A stretch of 64,000 nt of DNA from Lewinellaceae bacterium (GCA_020636375.1 JACJXZ010000015.1:263679-327678); one strand, 5' to 3'. Shown: positions 9,765 to 20,314, numbered from the stretch's first letter. Notes: generated by a model not told the origin, from the letters alone. Program-made: numbers and translations.

Positions 9765-11657
9765 TCACGCCTCCTTAAAATTATCAAACTCAATCAAGGT
9801 AGAATAGCCGTCCCCATTCAGCACCTGCGGTTGGCCTTTCAGTTTTTTGCTCAGTATCTGTACGAGGTTGGTTCCGAAGGAAGTGCTGTTTTTCAATTCG
9901 GGAGCGCCGTTTATGCCCACGCCATCATCGGCGACCTTGAGGCAGAGCTGGCCGGCGTCGTTTTTCCAGAGGGAGATCTCAACCACGCCGCTCCGTTCGC
10001 CGGGGAAGGCGTACTTCAGAGCATTGGTCACCAGCTCGTTGATGATCAGCCCCAGGGGGATGGCCGTGTCCACGTCGAGGCGCAGCGGCTGGAGGTGGTA
10101 AACGATCTTCACGCGGCCCTCGTCCAGGCCGAAGGCGTCGAGCAGGGTGTCGCCGAGGTTGTAGAGGTAATCCTGCATGTCGACGGCGGCGAGGTTGTCG
10201 CCCATGTACAGTTTCTGGTGGATGAGGCCCATCGCCTCCACGCGGTTCTGCCCTTCGCGCACGGCGTCGAGGGCGGCGGCGTCGCTGATGTGCCTGGACT
10301 GGAGGTGGAGCAGGCTGGACAACACCTGCAGGTTGTTCTTCACCCGGTGGTGGATCTCCTTGATCAAAAATTCCTTCTCTTCATTGCGCTTGCGCAGAAT
10401 GCGGGTGAGGCGGAAGAGCAGGGCGCCACCAACCACCGCCAGCGCCAGGAAACCGGCGACGAGCCAAAAGCGGATGCGCTGCTGGCGGAGCATAGCCTGC
10501 TGCTGAGCGATGGTGGCCTCCTTTTTTTCGGCCTCGTATTTGGTTTGCAGCTCCAGGATCTGGTTGGTATTTTCAACGTGGAGCAGGCTGTCGCCGATCT
10601 CTTTGCTCCGGGTTTGGTAGTAAAATGCGGAATCGTAACGCCCCAGCCCGGCGTAGGCCAGCGCCATCCGGCCCAGGGTTTTGTCCTCTGCCCACCGCTC
10701 GCCCTGCCGACGGGCGGAGGCCCTGCTTTTCTCGAAGTAATGCAGGGCTTCCTGGTAGTCTTCCAGGGCGTAATAGCAATTGGCCAGGTTGTGATATATG
10801 TTGGTTAAAAAGGCCAGCGCCTCGATGCTGCGGGCTATTTCCATAGCTTCGCGGTAGTCGGCAATGGCCTCCCGGCAGCGCCCTGTTTCGGCAAAGCGCA
10901 TGCCCCTGGCATTCAGCACGACGACGATGTGCACCTTGTCGTCCAGCTGCCGATAGATGGCCAATGCTTCGCTGAGGTATTCCATGGCCTTGCCGTTTTC
11001 CCCCGTTTCACCGTAAATATCGGACAGCAGGTGGGCGGCGTAGGCTATTTCTCTGGGCAGGTTTTCCTTTTTCGCTGAATCGTAAGACCGCTGGGTGTAA
11101 CTTAGGGCATCTTCCCATTTTTCCAGGCTGTAAAACAAGCTGCCGAGCTTGCCGAGGATGGTAATGCCCCCCTTGCCGTCATTGGCCTTTTCGTATGTTT
11201 CCAACGACCGGAAGCCATATTCAGCAGCTTTTTCGTATTCGCCCTGCCGCTTGTAAAAATACAGGAAATATTGATAGGCCTTGGCCAACCCCTTCAGGTC
11301 TCCCAGTTCTTCATAATGCCGGGCGGCGGCCTCCACATAAAGCAATGCGGTGTCGAGGGCGCCGGCATTTGAATACAGGCCGGCCAGCCTGCTTTCTATC
11401 TCGGGCAGCCATTCGCGGGCGCCGAGTGTTTGGGCCAGGCCATGGCTTTGCAACAGGACGGGTATCCCCTGGCGGGTGTTTTCCCTGCCGATCGCTCTGC
11501 CCAGCTCGTAAAGCCGCCGTACTTTTGCGGTGTCGTCGGGCAACTGTTCCACAACGGCAGCCAGGCTGTCCGCAGAAGTGTTTTGCGCAACGGCGGCTCC
11601 CGCCCAAACCCAAAAGAATATCAAAAACGGAATGTTTGCTTTCATGTCCATACTCAT
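9765..11657 (-). CDS. TPR-containing sensor histidine kinase (HisKA_2 type)
   Basis: A 630-residue kinase with a signal peptide (MSMDMKANIPFLIFFWVWAG), about 350 residues of tetratricopeptide repeats in the periplasm (for example LANCYYALEDYQEALHYFEK), one membrane helix near residue 400 (FWLVAGFLALAVVGGALLF) and a cytoplasmic kinase core. The phospho-acceptor box is EIHHRVKNNLQVLSSLL near residue 437, the signature of HisKA_2 kinases. The ATPase has the N box (NELVTNALKYAF) and G1 box (VADDGVGI). The ATG overlaps the stop of the upstream LytTR regulator by 4 bp, so the two form a translationally coupled two-component pair. The signal sensed is unknown. This architecture with a LytTR partner is common in Bacteroidota. 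Confidence 0.93.
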   Translation of the reverse strand: MSMDMKANIPFLIFFWVWAGAAVAQNTSADSLAAVVEQLPDDTAKVRRLYELGRAIGRENTRQGIPVLLQSHGLAQTLGAREWLPEIESRLAGLYSNAGALDTALLYVEAAARHYEELGDLKGLAKAYQYFLYFYKRQGEYEKAAEYGFRSLETYEKANDGKGGITILGKLGSLFYSLEKWEDALSYTQRSYDSAKKENLPREIAYAAHLLSDIYGETGENGKAMEYLSEALAIYRQLDDKVHIVVVLNARGMRFAETGRCREAIADYREAMEIARSIEALAFLTNIYHNLANCYYALEDYQEALHYFEKSRASARRQGERWAEDKTLGRMALAYAGLGRYDSAFYYQTRSKEIGDSLLHVENTNQILELQTKYEAEKKEATIAQQQAMLRQQRIRFWLVAGFLALAVVGGALLFRLTRILRKRNEEKEFLIKEIHHRVKNNLQVLSSLLHLQSRHISDAAALDAVREGQNRVEAMGLIHQKLYMGDNLAAVDMQDYLYNLGDTLLDAFGLDEGRVKIVYHLQPLRLDVDTAIPLGLIINELVTNALKYAFPGERSGVVEISLWKNDAGQLCLKVADDGVGINGAPELKNSTSFGTNLVQILSKKLKGQPQVLNGDGYSTLIEFDNFKEA

Positions 11658-12397
11658 ATTTTTTTCAACCGGGCCAGCAGTTCCTCCCTTGCAGACTTGC
11701 TAAACGGAATACGTTGTTTTCCAATGTGCAGATACACGTCGCCGATGGCCTCTACGTGGGCGAGGTTGACCAGGTAAGAGCGGTGCACGCGCATGATCTC
11801 CGGGACGCCGGCCAGTTCCTCGCCGAATTTTTTGAGGGTCTGGGTGACCAGGTACTCCTTCTCCTTTGTGAAAACCCGGCAATAGTAATCATCGGCGGCC
11901 ACCCATAGGATGTCTTTAAAAAAGAGCCGCACCATGCGGCTTTTCACCTTGATGAACAGGCGGTCTTTCAACAGGTAGGTATTTTCTTCGGCAGCCTCCT
12001 TTTTTTCCGGTTTTTCCACCCGGGCCGCCTGCTGTATGGCCAGCTCGATGGCGTGCCGGAGGTCCCGCCCCCGGAAGGGCTTCGATAAGAAGGCTTGCGG
12101 GCCGGCCCGCCTGGCTTCCCGGAAGGTCTTGTCATCGGAGTTGCTGGTCAGGAAAATGACAGGGACGCCGTGCTGCTCCCGGATGCGGCGGGTGGTTTCG
12201 ATGCCGTCCCACTCGCCTTCCAACTGGATGTCCATCAGTACCAAGTCGGGCGGGTTTGCCTGTTGGAAAAACGGCAGGGCCTCTTCTCCCGCCGCTACCG
12301 GCCCAAGTACGGCGTAGCCCGATTCTGTGAGCCGGTCCTGCAGGTCGGCGGCGATGATGGGGTCGTCCTCTACGATGAGAATGGTTGTTGATTCCAT
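11654..12397 (-). CDS. LytTR-family response regulator
   Basis: The receiver domain (residues about 5-120) has the acidic pocket IVEDDP, the phospho-acceptor in DLVLMDIQLEG, the conserved Thr/Ser in VIFLTSNS and the Lys in FLSKPF. A charged linker leads to a LytTR DNA-binding domain (about 150-245: VAADDYYCRVFTKEKEYLVTQ, VHRSYLVNLAHVEAI). I chose the ATG at 12397 (MESTTILIVEDDP) because it starts right at the receiver fold. An in-frame GTG at 12421 would add eight residues. The gene overlaps the downstream kinase gene by 4 bp, and the pair should act as sensor and transcriptional effector. LytTR proteins bind direct repeats upstream of target genes; none was identified here. Confidence 0.92.
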   Translation of the reverse strand: MESTTILIVEDDPIIAADLQDRLTESGYAVLGPVAAGEEALPFFQQANPPDLVLMDIQLEGEWDGIETTRRIREQHGVPVIFLTSNSDDKTFREARRAGPQAFLSKPFRGRDLRHAIELAIQQAARVEKPEKKEAAEENTYLLKDRLFIKVKSRMVRLFFKDILWVAADDYYCRVFTKEKEYLVTQTLKKFGEELAGVPEIMRVHRSYLVNLAHVEAIGDVYLHIGKQRIPFSKSAREELLARLKKI

Positions 12398-12635
12398 GGG
12401 AGTAATGGCTGCATTTATCACAACTGTTCAGTACATTCAAAACAGTGGCAGAAAATACATTTTTTAAAGGATTCTGAATAGTTGCTTACCGCAAATAATT
12501 TGCCCAGGCCTAAACAAAGTAACCGGGCGCCCATTGGAATATCCCTTCCGGGAGGAATGTATAGCCTGCCAACCCAAGATTGATTCATTCTGGCCTGGTA
12601 GACTACAGAAGGCAGCGGGAGCAGACGAAAGACAT

Positions 12636-12670
12636 AAAAAAAGCCGCCTCCACCCCATTGGGCAGAAGCG
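12636..12670 (-). terminator. Rho-independent terminator after the truncated T9SS gene
   Basis: On the minus strand a GC-rich hairpin (GCCGCTTCTGCCC / GGGTGGAGGCGGC, loop AATG) is followed by a run of seven T. It lies just downstream of the stop at 12695, the expected place. The rest of the 12,422-12,694 gap contains no gene. Confidence 0.75.
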
Positions 12671-12694
12671 GCCTATTCCGATCTGGATGCTTAC

Positions 12695-13515
12695 TTATTT
12701 TACAACGTTCAGCTTCCCGATTCCTCTTACTTGTTTGTTTTCGGCTCTAATCCGAAGCACGTACAGGCCTGCTGGCATATGCCCCGGAAGGGCGTGCTGA
12801 AGCATTTGGCCCTGCACCGCATCAACGGGCCAGGCAGCGGCCTGCCGGCCGTAGGCGTCGAAGAGTTCGAAGGCGCCATTGAATACATCAAACGGCAGGC
12901 GAACCGACAATAGCTCTCCGGCACGCACCGGGCTGGGGAAGGCCTGGATAGCAACCGGCTCTACCGCTTGTGCTTTGCCGGAGCTGATGACATCCTGCAA
13001 GTCATCAGGAATAGTAAAGAGAATAATATTGCCATCCTGGTCCAGTCTTATATTGGCAGCAGAACGAGGCAGCCCTTTTGCGTAGAAGAAATAGCGGGTA
13101 ATATTTTCTGTTCGCCCTTGTTGAAGGCCAAACAGGTCCAGCATCAACTGCGGAGCAGGCTGCCCGCCCAGGAAGTAATTGTAGGTCAGGTGGCGGTTAC
13201 GTTCAATCATTAGCGCCTCTATACTCACCGTGCCTATGCCCGAAGGATTGGGCAGGATCAGGGTGCCGTAGCCTACTACAGACAAGTTTACACTATCCCG
13301 GGAAACTTGACTGGCTGGCGTGTCTTGCAATCCAAAAGCCGCCACTGTAACATTAAAATTGGTAGTGGTGGTATTGTCGTATCTCCAGCTATCTCCAAAA
13401 TTCAATGGAAACCGGATCAGCGTCTCCGGCTCTGTAAAATCATACACCTTCGACAGCACTTTTAGGGTATCCCCCGGCGCATTCGTAAATGCCCCCAATC
13501 CGAAAACTCCTGGTC
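12695..13515 (-). pseudogene. C-terminal part of a secreted T9SS type A protein, N-terminus lost
   Basis: The open part (about 267 residues) reads like the C-terminal two thirds of a Bacteroidota secreted protein. It has GAFTNAPGDTLKVLSKVYDF, then LIRFPLNFGDSWRYDN, and ends in a sorting tail (IQAFPSPVRAGELLSVRLPF..AGLYVLRIRAENKQ..GKLNVVK). It has no signal peptide and no ATG: the only start at its head is a TTG at 13498. Directly upstream, in another frame, lies a kinase/receiver fragment. The frame can be followed to about 13515, where the two sequences meet. A good terminator follows it, so the 3' end is intact. It is best read as a decapitated gene; an assembly join is the alternative. Confidence 0.7.
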
Positions 13516-14736
13516 GATGGAGTTAGCGGAAACTTCGCTGGGCTTCAATTCCACGGCTGTGGCAAAACGCTCACGCAACTGCTGTCGTAGCTGTATCAGG
13601 TTGCGGATGCGGACACTCAGCTCCTCCGCATCGAAAGGCTTGGCCAGATAGTCATCCGCGCCGGCTTTAAGCCCCATTAGTTTCTTCTCCTGCCCGGCTT
13701 TTGCGGTAAGCAAAATAATGGGGATATGGCTGGTACGCACATCGGCTTTAAGGGCGGCACAAACTTCGTAGCCGTTTGTTCGGGGCATCATGACATCACA
13801 GACGATCAGGTCGGGCATCTCCTCCAGGCCTTTTTTTATGCCGGCCTGCCCATCCTCTGCTTCTGATACTTGAAAAGCAACGGCTAAGCGCTGTTTCACA
13901 AATGCCCTGACCTCAGCATTATCCTCAACGAGCAGTACCCGCGGAGCACCGGCAGGGGGCTTTTGTCCGTTTAGCGTTGGTTGCGGCGCAAGCGCAAGAG
14001 GCAATACGGATGCACTTGCTGTACTTTCGGCTGCCTCCACCCGTTCTTCTTCGCTTAAATGGCTTTGCCCCAGGGGCAGGTAGACTTCAAAAACCGCTCC
14101 TTTCCCAGGTTCACTATCGAGGGTAATGCGGCCGTGGTGCAGCTTGACCAGCTCTTTAACCAACGCCAGCCCTACACCGCTGCCCATCCCATGATGCTCA
14201 TCGGATTGGAAGAAACGGTCAAAAACACGGGGCTGCTGTGCAGGAGGGATCCCCGGGCCGGTGTCTGCCACCCGAATACAAGCCTCTTTATCCGATTTGG
14301 AAAGCTCTACCGATACCCGGCCCCCTCCAGGGGTAAATTTGAAAGCATTAGAGAGCAGGTTATTAAACACTTTTTCCACTTTGCCGGCATCAAAATACAG
14401 GGACAAACCGGGCAGGCCGCTGTGGAAAGTGAGTTCCACCTGCCTTTGCGCAGCCAGGGATTCAAAAGCATAGACCAAGCCTTTCAGAAAAGGTATGGCA
14501 TTCTGCTTACTGGCCTTCAGGCCCATTTCACCGGCCTCCAGCCTGGAAAGCTCCAGCAATTCATTGACGAGCTGCAGCTCGTGGAAGTGGATGGCCTCGG
14601 TAAGCGGTGCTTCAAATTGGTAAGCAGGCAGGGCCTGCTGCGCGCCGAGACGGCCTGCCGCCAATGCTAAGCCTGCTGATATCCAAAGCCAGCTTGCGGA
14701 TAGAGAGAGGGCCTTGTTGGGAGTGGCGGTTCTCAT
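13462..14736 (-). pseudogene. Chimeric fragment: signal peptide fused to internal part of a hybrid histidine kinase/receiver
   Basis: The frame starts with a plausible signal peptide (MRTATPNKALSLSAS..AAGRLGAQ). After about 50 residues it enters a histidine kinase in the middle of its dimerisation helices (LVNELLELSRLEAGEM); the phospho-acceptor His segment is absent. It continues through a complete ATPase (NNLLSNAFKFTP, VADTGPGIPP, GSGVGLALVKEL) and a receiver domain (VLLVEDNAEV, DLIVCDVMMPR, LLTAKAG, YLAKPF). It stops just after the receiver, where an AraC-type domain would be expected. The last 13 residues are read out of frame from the next gene's DNA. Without the His box it cannot be a normal kinase. 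Both junctions (about 14590 and 13515) look like breakpoints, from rearrangement or assembly chimera. Confidence 0.7.
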
Positions 14737-15046
14737 GCCCTAAAAATAGTGAATTTATTCTAATACGAATTGAGCTACAACTATCAGCTTGCCGGATATT
14801 GCCGTTTGTATTGCCATGGAGCAGGAACCCCTGTCCCCTTTTGCGCGTACTCCAGCACCTCCGTATGGAGTTGGTGTTTTCCACGGCGACGCCGAGTTGG
14901 CGCAACTGCTCATCGATCCGGTTGTCGGGAAGGCTGGTATTATCGTCGCTATCGCCTGGCTGTGGCTTTCTTTATAAAATTGGTTACTTTTGGACTCTTT
15001 TTAGTAGAGACTTGTCAAGTCTACTACCTAATAAATCAGGAAAACC
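14737..15046. other. Divergent intergenic region with candidate promoter and small inverted repeat
   Basis: This 310-bp gap separates the minus-strand kinase fragment from the plus-strand LOG gene. A -7-like box TACTTTTG lies at 14985-14992, matching the Bacteroidota TAnnTTTG consensus. A bulged inverted repeat (AGTAGAGACTT / AAGTCTACT, 15003-15025) lies between the box and the start codon, so it would be in the leader transcript. Short open frames elsewhere in the gap resemble nothing I recognise. Confidence 0.35.
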
Positions 15047-15622
15047 ATGAAATCAGCCGTCGTTTTCTGCGGAGCCAATACCGGCTCTGATCCCGTTTAT
15101 TCGAACGCCGCCCGCGAACTCGGGCAAACCATGGCCCAACGCGATATCCAGCTCGTCTACGGCGCCGGCAAGGTCGGCCTCATGGGCGTACTGGCCGAAG
15201 CCGCCCTGCAGGCCGGAGGCGAAGTACTGGGCGTCATCCCTTTCTTCCTGCGCAAAAAGGAGGTCTGCCACGAAGGGCTGACCAAACTCTACGTCGTGGA
15301 CAGCATGCACGAGCGCAAGATCAGGATGGCCCAGCTCTCCGAGGCCGTCATCATCCTGCCCGGCGGCTACGGCACGCTCGACGAAGCCTTCGAAATGCTG
15401 ACCCTGGCGCAGCTCGGGCAAGGCCAGCACCCCATCGGCATCCTCAACGTCAACGGCTTCTACGACGCCCTCATCAGCCAACTGGACCACATGGCTGCCG
15501 AAGGCTTCCTCAAACCGGCCCACCGGAAACTGCTCCTCATCGCCGGATCCATACCTGAACTGTTGGACGCCCTGGAAAGCTACGAGGCGCCGCCGAAGGA
15601 GGGGAAGTGGATCAAGTTGTGA
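15047..15622 (+). CDS. LOG family protein (TIGR00730; nucleotide 5'-monophosphate phosphoribohydrolase-like)
   Basis: A 191-residue Rossmann-fold protein of the usual family length. Hallmarks are the N-terminal VFCGANTGSDPVY, the VYGAGKVGLMG loop and the signature PGGYGTLDEAFE, which supplies the catalytic Arg/Glu region (HERKIRMAQLSEAVIILPGG). LOG proteins cleave the N-glycosidic bond of nucleoside monophosphates, classically cytokinin riboside 5'-monophosphate, releasing base and ribose 5-phosphate. In bacteria the physiological substrate is often unclear and cytokinin production is not implied. It is followed by a short direct repeat (GTGTTGAG units, about 15623-15650) and lies 230 bp upstream of ahcY, from which it is probably transcribed separately. 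Confidence 0.93.
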   Translation: MKSAVVFCGANTGSDPVYSNAARELGQTMAQRDIQLVYGAGKVGLMGVLAEAALQAGGEVLGVIPFFLRKKEVCHEGLTKLYVVDSMHERKIRMAQLSEAVIILPGGYGTLDEAFEMLTLAQLGQGQHPIGILNVNGFYDALISQLDHMAAEGFLKPAHRKLLLIAGSIPELLDALESYEAPPKEGKWIKL

Positions 15623-15778
15623 GGGGTGTTGAGGTGTTGAGGTGTTGAGGTGCCCGGGACACCATCTGTCAAAGTATTAGAGCGTTACATTAGCATAAAC
15701 GGTCAAAAAAACGTATTTTTGCACCCGCAAAAATGATACTTTAAAACGGCCAGGGGCAACCGCAAAAAGCTCCCGGCG

Positions 15779-15827
15779 CTTTGACAAATTGCGGCGCTCC
15801 CCGGCAGCTTCCCGCAATTTGTCAAAG
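15779..15827 (+). promoter_or_regulatory. Perfect 16-bp-arm hairpin in the ahcY leader
   Basis: The arms CTTTGACAAATTGCGG (15779-15794) and CCGCAATTTGTCAAAG (15812-15827) are perfectly complementary with a 17-nt loop, ending 26 bp before the ahcY start. It has no T-run, so it is not a classical terminator. A similarly built hairpin precedes the dinB-like gene at 33462-33510. It could be an RNA leader structure, an operator, or a dispersed palindrome. I do not see a known SAH-riboswitch architecture. Confidence 0.55.
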
Positions 15828-15853
15828 AAAACACTCACACAAACTGGAAATCA

Positions 15854-17167
<1,314 letters not shown>

Positions 17168-17182
17168 TGGTTGTTTTTCAAT

Positions 17183-17225
17183 AAAAAACGGCTCTCCCGG
17201 CACTGCCCGGGGGAGCCGTTTTTTA
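17183..17225 (+). terminator. Strong intrinsic terminator of ahcY
   Basis: A long GC-rich stem (CGGCTCTCCCGG / CCGGGGGAGCCG) is flanked by a run of A on the left and T on the right, 16 bp after the ahcY stop. It is symmetrical enough to work in both directions. Confidence 0.9.
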
Positions 17226-17343
17226 TTGGCGGCGGACGGCTGCCCGCATTCGTGCTATTTCCTTTATCCTGTTGCAGCTATTTCAATTTTTGCCTGCCGG
17301 GAAAATCGTAACTTGCCGGTTCATTGAAAACACACACTAAACC

Positions 17344-18669
17344 GTGCTGTACAACTTCCGGATCAACATCATCGTCCGCATCTCCATCATCCTGCTGATG
17401 GTGGCGGGGGCAGCCGTCAGCTTCACCCAGGGGTATGCCCTGACGGCGGTTTTCATTGGCTTCCTGCTCGCCATTGCCGTCAGCAACCTCATCTATTACG
17501 TGAACCAGACCAACCGAGACCTGGCCAACTTCATCGAAAGCGTGCAGTACAACGACTTCACAACCACCACTTCCGCCCGCCACAAGGGGGAATCTTTCGA
17601 CGAGCTGTACCAGAGCTTCAACATGGTCAACCGCAAGTTTCAGGACATCCGGGCGGAGAAGGAGGCCAACCACCAGTTCCTACAGTCTATCGTCGAACAC
17701 ATCAACATCGGCCTGCTGTGCTTCAACGACGACGGCGAGGTCATCCTCATGAACAAGGCGCTGCAGGCCCTGATCCACAAGTCCTATCTCATCAACCTCG
17801 GTGCCCTGAAGCAGGTGGACGAGGGCCTGTGGTCAACGGTGAAAAACCTGGCGCCAGGGGAGCGGGAGCTGATCAAGCTTTCCGTAGATAACAAAATAAA
17901 GCAGCTGGCCATACAGTGCATCGAGCTGGTCCTCCAGGGGGAGCATTTCCGGCTGGTCTCTTTCCAGAACATCCAGTCGGAGCTGGAAGAGCAGGAACTG
18001 GTGGCCTGGCAGAAACTGATCCGCATCCTCACCCACGAGATCATGAACTCGGTGGCGCCCATTGCCTCCCTGAGCTCTACCATTAGCGACGTGATCAGCC
18101 ATAACCCATCCCTGGATGAAGGCGGCATGAAGCACATTAAAAACTCGGTGGACGTGATCAAGAAGCGCAGCGAGGGCCTGCTGGGCTTTACCGAGACCTA
18201 CCGCACCCTGACGCGCGTCCCGCCCCCCAACTTCGAGCTGGTGGAGGCCCGCCACCTGGTGGAGGAGATTTGCACGCTCTTCCGCCCGGAACTGGAGCGC
18301 AAAGGCATCGCCCTGAACGCCAGCTTCCCGGTACAGCCGGTAACGTTTCAGGCCGACCCCGCCCTGCTGGAGCAGGTGCTCATCAACCTCGTCAAAAATG
18401 CCGCCGATGCCATGTCGGGCAGGGAAAACCCGCGGATACAGGTCAACGTGCAGAAAGTGGGGCAAAAGTCGCAGATCATCGTGGTGGATAACGGCCAGGG
18501 CATCTCCGGTGAAGCCCTGGAGCAGATTTTCGTCCCGTTTTTCACTACCAAGAAAGAAGGCTCCGGGATCGGCCTGAGCCTGAGCCGGCAGATCATGCGG
18601 ATGCACAAAGGAAATATCGAGCTGCACTCGGTGGAGGGAGAGGGGACGGTGGTGACGCTGACGTTGTAG
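17344..18669 (+). CDS. Membrane sensor histidine kinase (PAS, NtrY-like)
   Basis: A 441-residue kinase starting at GTG 17344, the only start after an in-frame stop at 17338. Two N-terminal membrane helices (IIVRISIILLMVAGAAV and LTAVFIGFLLAIAVSNLI) precede a HAMP-like/coiled segment, a PAS domain (about 115-215: LQSIVEHINIGLLCFNDDGEV), the phospho-acceptor helix (LIRILTHEIMNSVAPI) and the ATPase (N box NLVKNAADAM, G1 VDNGQGIS, F box FVPFFTTKKEGSGIGLSL, G2). This HEIMNSV-type box is typical of NtrY-like orphan kinases of Bacteroidota, usually paired with an NtrC-type regulator. None is adjacent here, so its partner is elsewhere. Confidence 0.93.
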   Translation: MLYNFRINIIVRISIILLMVAGAAVSFTQGYALTAVFIGFLLAIAVSNLIYYVNQTNRDLANFIESVQYNDFTTTTSARHKGESFDELYQSFNMVNRKFQDIRAEKEANHQFLQSIVEHINIGLLCFNDDGEVILMNKALQALIHKSYLINLGALKQVDEGLWSTVKNLAPGERELIKLSVDNKIKQLAIQCIELVLQGEHFRLVSFQNIQSELEEQELVAWQKLIRILTHEIMNSVAPIASLSSTISDVISHNPSLDEGGMKHIKNSVDVIKKRSEGLLGFTETYRTLTRVPPPNFELVEARHLVEEICTLFRPELERKGIALNASFPVQPVTFQADPALLEQVLINLVKNAADAMSGRENPRIQVNVQKVGQKSQIIVVDNGQGISGEALEQIFVPFFTTKKEGSGIGLSLSRQIMRMHKGNIELHSVEGEGTVVTLTL

Positions 18670-18681
18670 GGAATTAAGCGC

Positions 18682-18712
18682 CCAAAAAAAAGCTGCGCCC
18701 GGGGGCGCAGCT
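18682..18712 (-). terminator. Terminator between convergent genes
   Basis: The hairpin AGCTGCGC / GCGCAGCT (18691-18712) has a run of eight A on its left, so on the minus strand it reads as stem plus T-run after the gene ending at 18762. It also sits right after the plus-strand kinase stop at 18669. Confidence 0.75.
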
Positions 18713-18761
18713 CTATCTTCCGATCCTAAAACAAATACGATATGACGGTGGGACGCCCGGG

Positions 18762-19367
18762 CTAACGGACGTCAAAAGTTTTGTAGTACGTGTTGGCCGG
18801 CGTAGCGACCTGCATGGTGTACGTGCCCCAGGGAAGCTGGTCGAGGCGGTACCGTTTCTCTACGACGAGGACGTTTTCCAGCTTCTCCCGGAACACCTCT
18901 TCGTTGTTGGCACCCAGGATGCGTACTGTCACGGTGCCGATGCGGCCGTTGAAGAGGGAGACGTCGACGTATTCCTTTTTTACCTGGATGACCGGGCTGT
19001 AGAATTCCCGCTTCTTCTCCGTATTGACCAGCACTTCCGTATCGGTCAGCGTGACCGGCTGTACCGTTTCCCGCAGGCTGGTGCGCACGGTAAGGAAGTA
19101 CTCGCCGCCTGGCAGCTGGCTGAGGTTGAAGATCTTGGCGAAGTCTTTCTGGCCTTCCGTATCCTGGCTGAGCAGTACCTGCCCGTCAATGTCGGCGAGC
19201 CTGATCTCGGCGGTTTCCTTCAGGCCTTCGATAACGAGGCTGAATTTCTTCTCCGCCGGGATGTTCTTCAGGGTAATCGACGGCAGGTAGTCGTTGGCCG
19301 CCACCCAGGAAGTGACAGAGAAAAATACGATGGCCAGTTGAATGAACTTTTTCATAGCTGTGTTCAT
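18762..19367 (-). CDS. Secreted beta-sandwich protein of unknown function (DUF3244-like)
   Basis: Starting from the ATG at 19367 (MNTAMKKF; an ATG at 19355 is equally possible), a signal peptide ending near WVAAND is followed by about 180 residues. Two similar segments can be seen: FSLVIEGLKETAEIRLADIDGQVLL..GGEYFLTVRT and VDVSLFNGRIGTVTVRILGANNEEV..WGTYTMQVAT. Each resembles the sandwich fold of Bacteroidota DUF3244 proteins and T9SS-type tails (GxYxLxV), but there is no free C-terminal sorting motif such as FPNP. It is probably periplasmic or secreted. No function can be assigned. Confidence 0.75.
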   Translation of the reverse strand: MNTAMKKFIQLAIVFFSVTSWVAANDYLPSITLKNIPAEKKFSLVIEGLKETAEIRLADIDGQVLLSQDTEGQKDFAKIFNLSQLPGGEYFLTVRTSLRETVQPVTLTDTEVLVNTEKKREFYSPVIQVKKEYVDVSLFNGRIGTVTVRILGANNEEVFREKLENVLVVEKRYRLDQLPWGTYTMQVATPANTYYKTFDVR

Positions 19368-19738
19368 GGCATGAGTGTTTTTGATGAATTTAATAGCACA
19401 TTTTGTCTCGCGGGTTTTCCGCATTTGACAGGGACAAAGGTAGGGCGGATAGCGCCGCCGCTCTACGAGGATATTGACGGATAGTTGTACTATATTGATG
19501 TGGCGGGCGAATATTGTTCGTAAATATTGGGGTATTGAAGCGTTGATTCGGAATTAAATTCTGAAAATCCGGCTTTTTCGCGCTTTGGCGAAGCGTTTTT
19601 GGGGCGAGGGTTCCCGGATGTTTGGAGCGGGAAAGCGGTTTGGAAGGAAGGGCACCTTGCCCGGACGGGAAACGGATGCATTGCCGGGCCCTAAAAAACC
19701 GGCGGCGAACAACTGCCCGCGGCTTCGGCCCGGCTGCC
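19368..19738. other. Intergenic region without recognisable gene
   Basis: About 370 bp between the secreted protein start and the acetyltransferase stop. AT-rich near 19,500, then GC-rich. I see no convincing coding, RNA or repeat feature; open frames crossing it have neither motifs nor plausible composition. Confidence 0.5.
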
Positions 19739-20194
19739 TTATCCCGGCCCATCTGCCAGCACCCACTCGGGCCCGCTGCTCAGTTCTACCTTTTTGATCA
19801 GCCGGAAACCATTGCGTTCGTAGAATGCCCGGAGCGAGAAATCGTCGACCGACAGCCAGAATTGCTGCCCGGGAAACCGCTCCCGCAGCTTCTGCAGCCA
19901 CAGCGAGCCGAGCTGCCTGCCCCGGTGGGCTTCCGCTATCCACAGAAAGCCGATGTAGAGATACCCGGCATCGAACCAGCGCCGGGCTTCCTCCCCGTAG
20001 GCCACGAGGTCGGGAGCGGGCGTGGAGAAGAGGATGCCGCCGCCGAGCAGTTCCCCGTCTTTTTCCAGGGTGAAGATGCGGGCCGTGTCGGCGTAGCCCG
20101 GCCAGTGCGGGGCGATGGCTTCCCGCCAGTCGGCCGGAAGGAGGGAAAAGAAGCGTTCCGGCGTTCGCGTTGTTTCCTTAAACTGACAAGCCAT
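19739..20194 (-). CDS. GNAT family N-acetyltransferase
   Basis: A 151-residue single-domain GNAT protein, which would transfer acetyl from acetyl-CoA to an amine. The fold is visible as ARIFTLEKDGELLGGGILFS (beta 2-3), YLYIGFLWIAEAHRGRQLGSLWLQKL (beta 4 plus the pyrophosphate-binding R-G-x-x-x-G loop) and VDDFSLRAFYERNGFRLIKKVEL (beta 5-6 with the family's A-x-x-F-Y-x-x-x-G-F). Substrate unknown. Transcribed away from its neighbours with no obvious operon partner. Confidence 0.9.
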   Translation of the reverse strand: MACQFKETTRTPERFFSLLPADWREAIAPHWPGYADTARIFTLEKDGELLGGGILFSTPAPDLVAYGEEARRWFDAGYLYIGFLWIAEAHRGRQLGSLWLQKLRERFPGQQFWLSVDDFSLRAFYERNGFRLIKKVELSSGPEWVLADGPG

Positions 20195-20314
20195 ATTTTA
20201 TGCCATGAATGAAAGTTGATCGCCACAAGGCAGACAGAGAGGAACAGTATGACAATATAACCATTCCTGTCAACCCCCGCAGGCCGACAAAATAACGATA
20301 TAACTACGTACCCC

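Noticed and set aside
9831..10808. 325-codon plus-strand open frame
   Set aside because: Antisense to the TPR histidine kinase; no signatures.
14737..14977. Small genes in the gap before the LOG gene
   Set aside because: Three overlapping short frames on both strands, none with motifs or a credible start.
15640..15853. SAH riboswitch before ahcY
   Set aside because: Only a single long hairpin is visible; I could not match the conserved core of known SAH riboswitches.
19622..20212. 196-codon plus-strand gene
   Set aside because: Antisense to a well-supported GNAT gene and without motifs.
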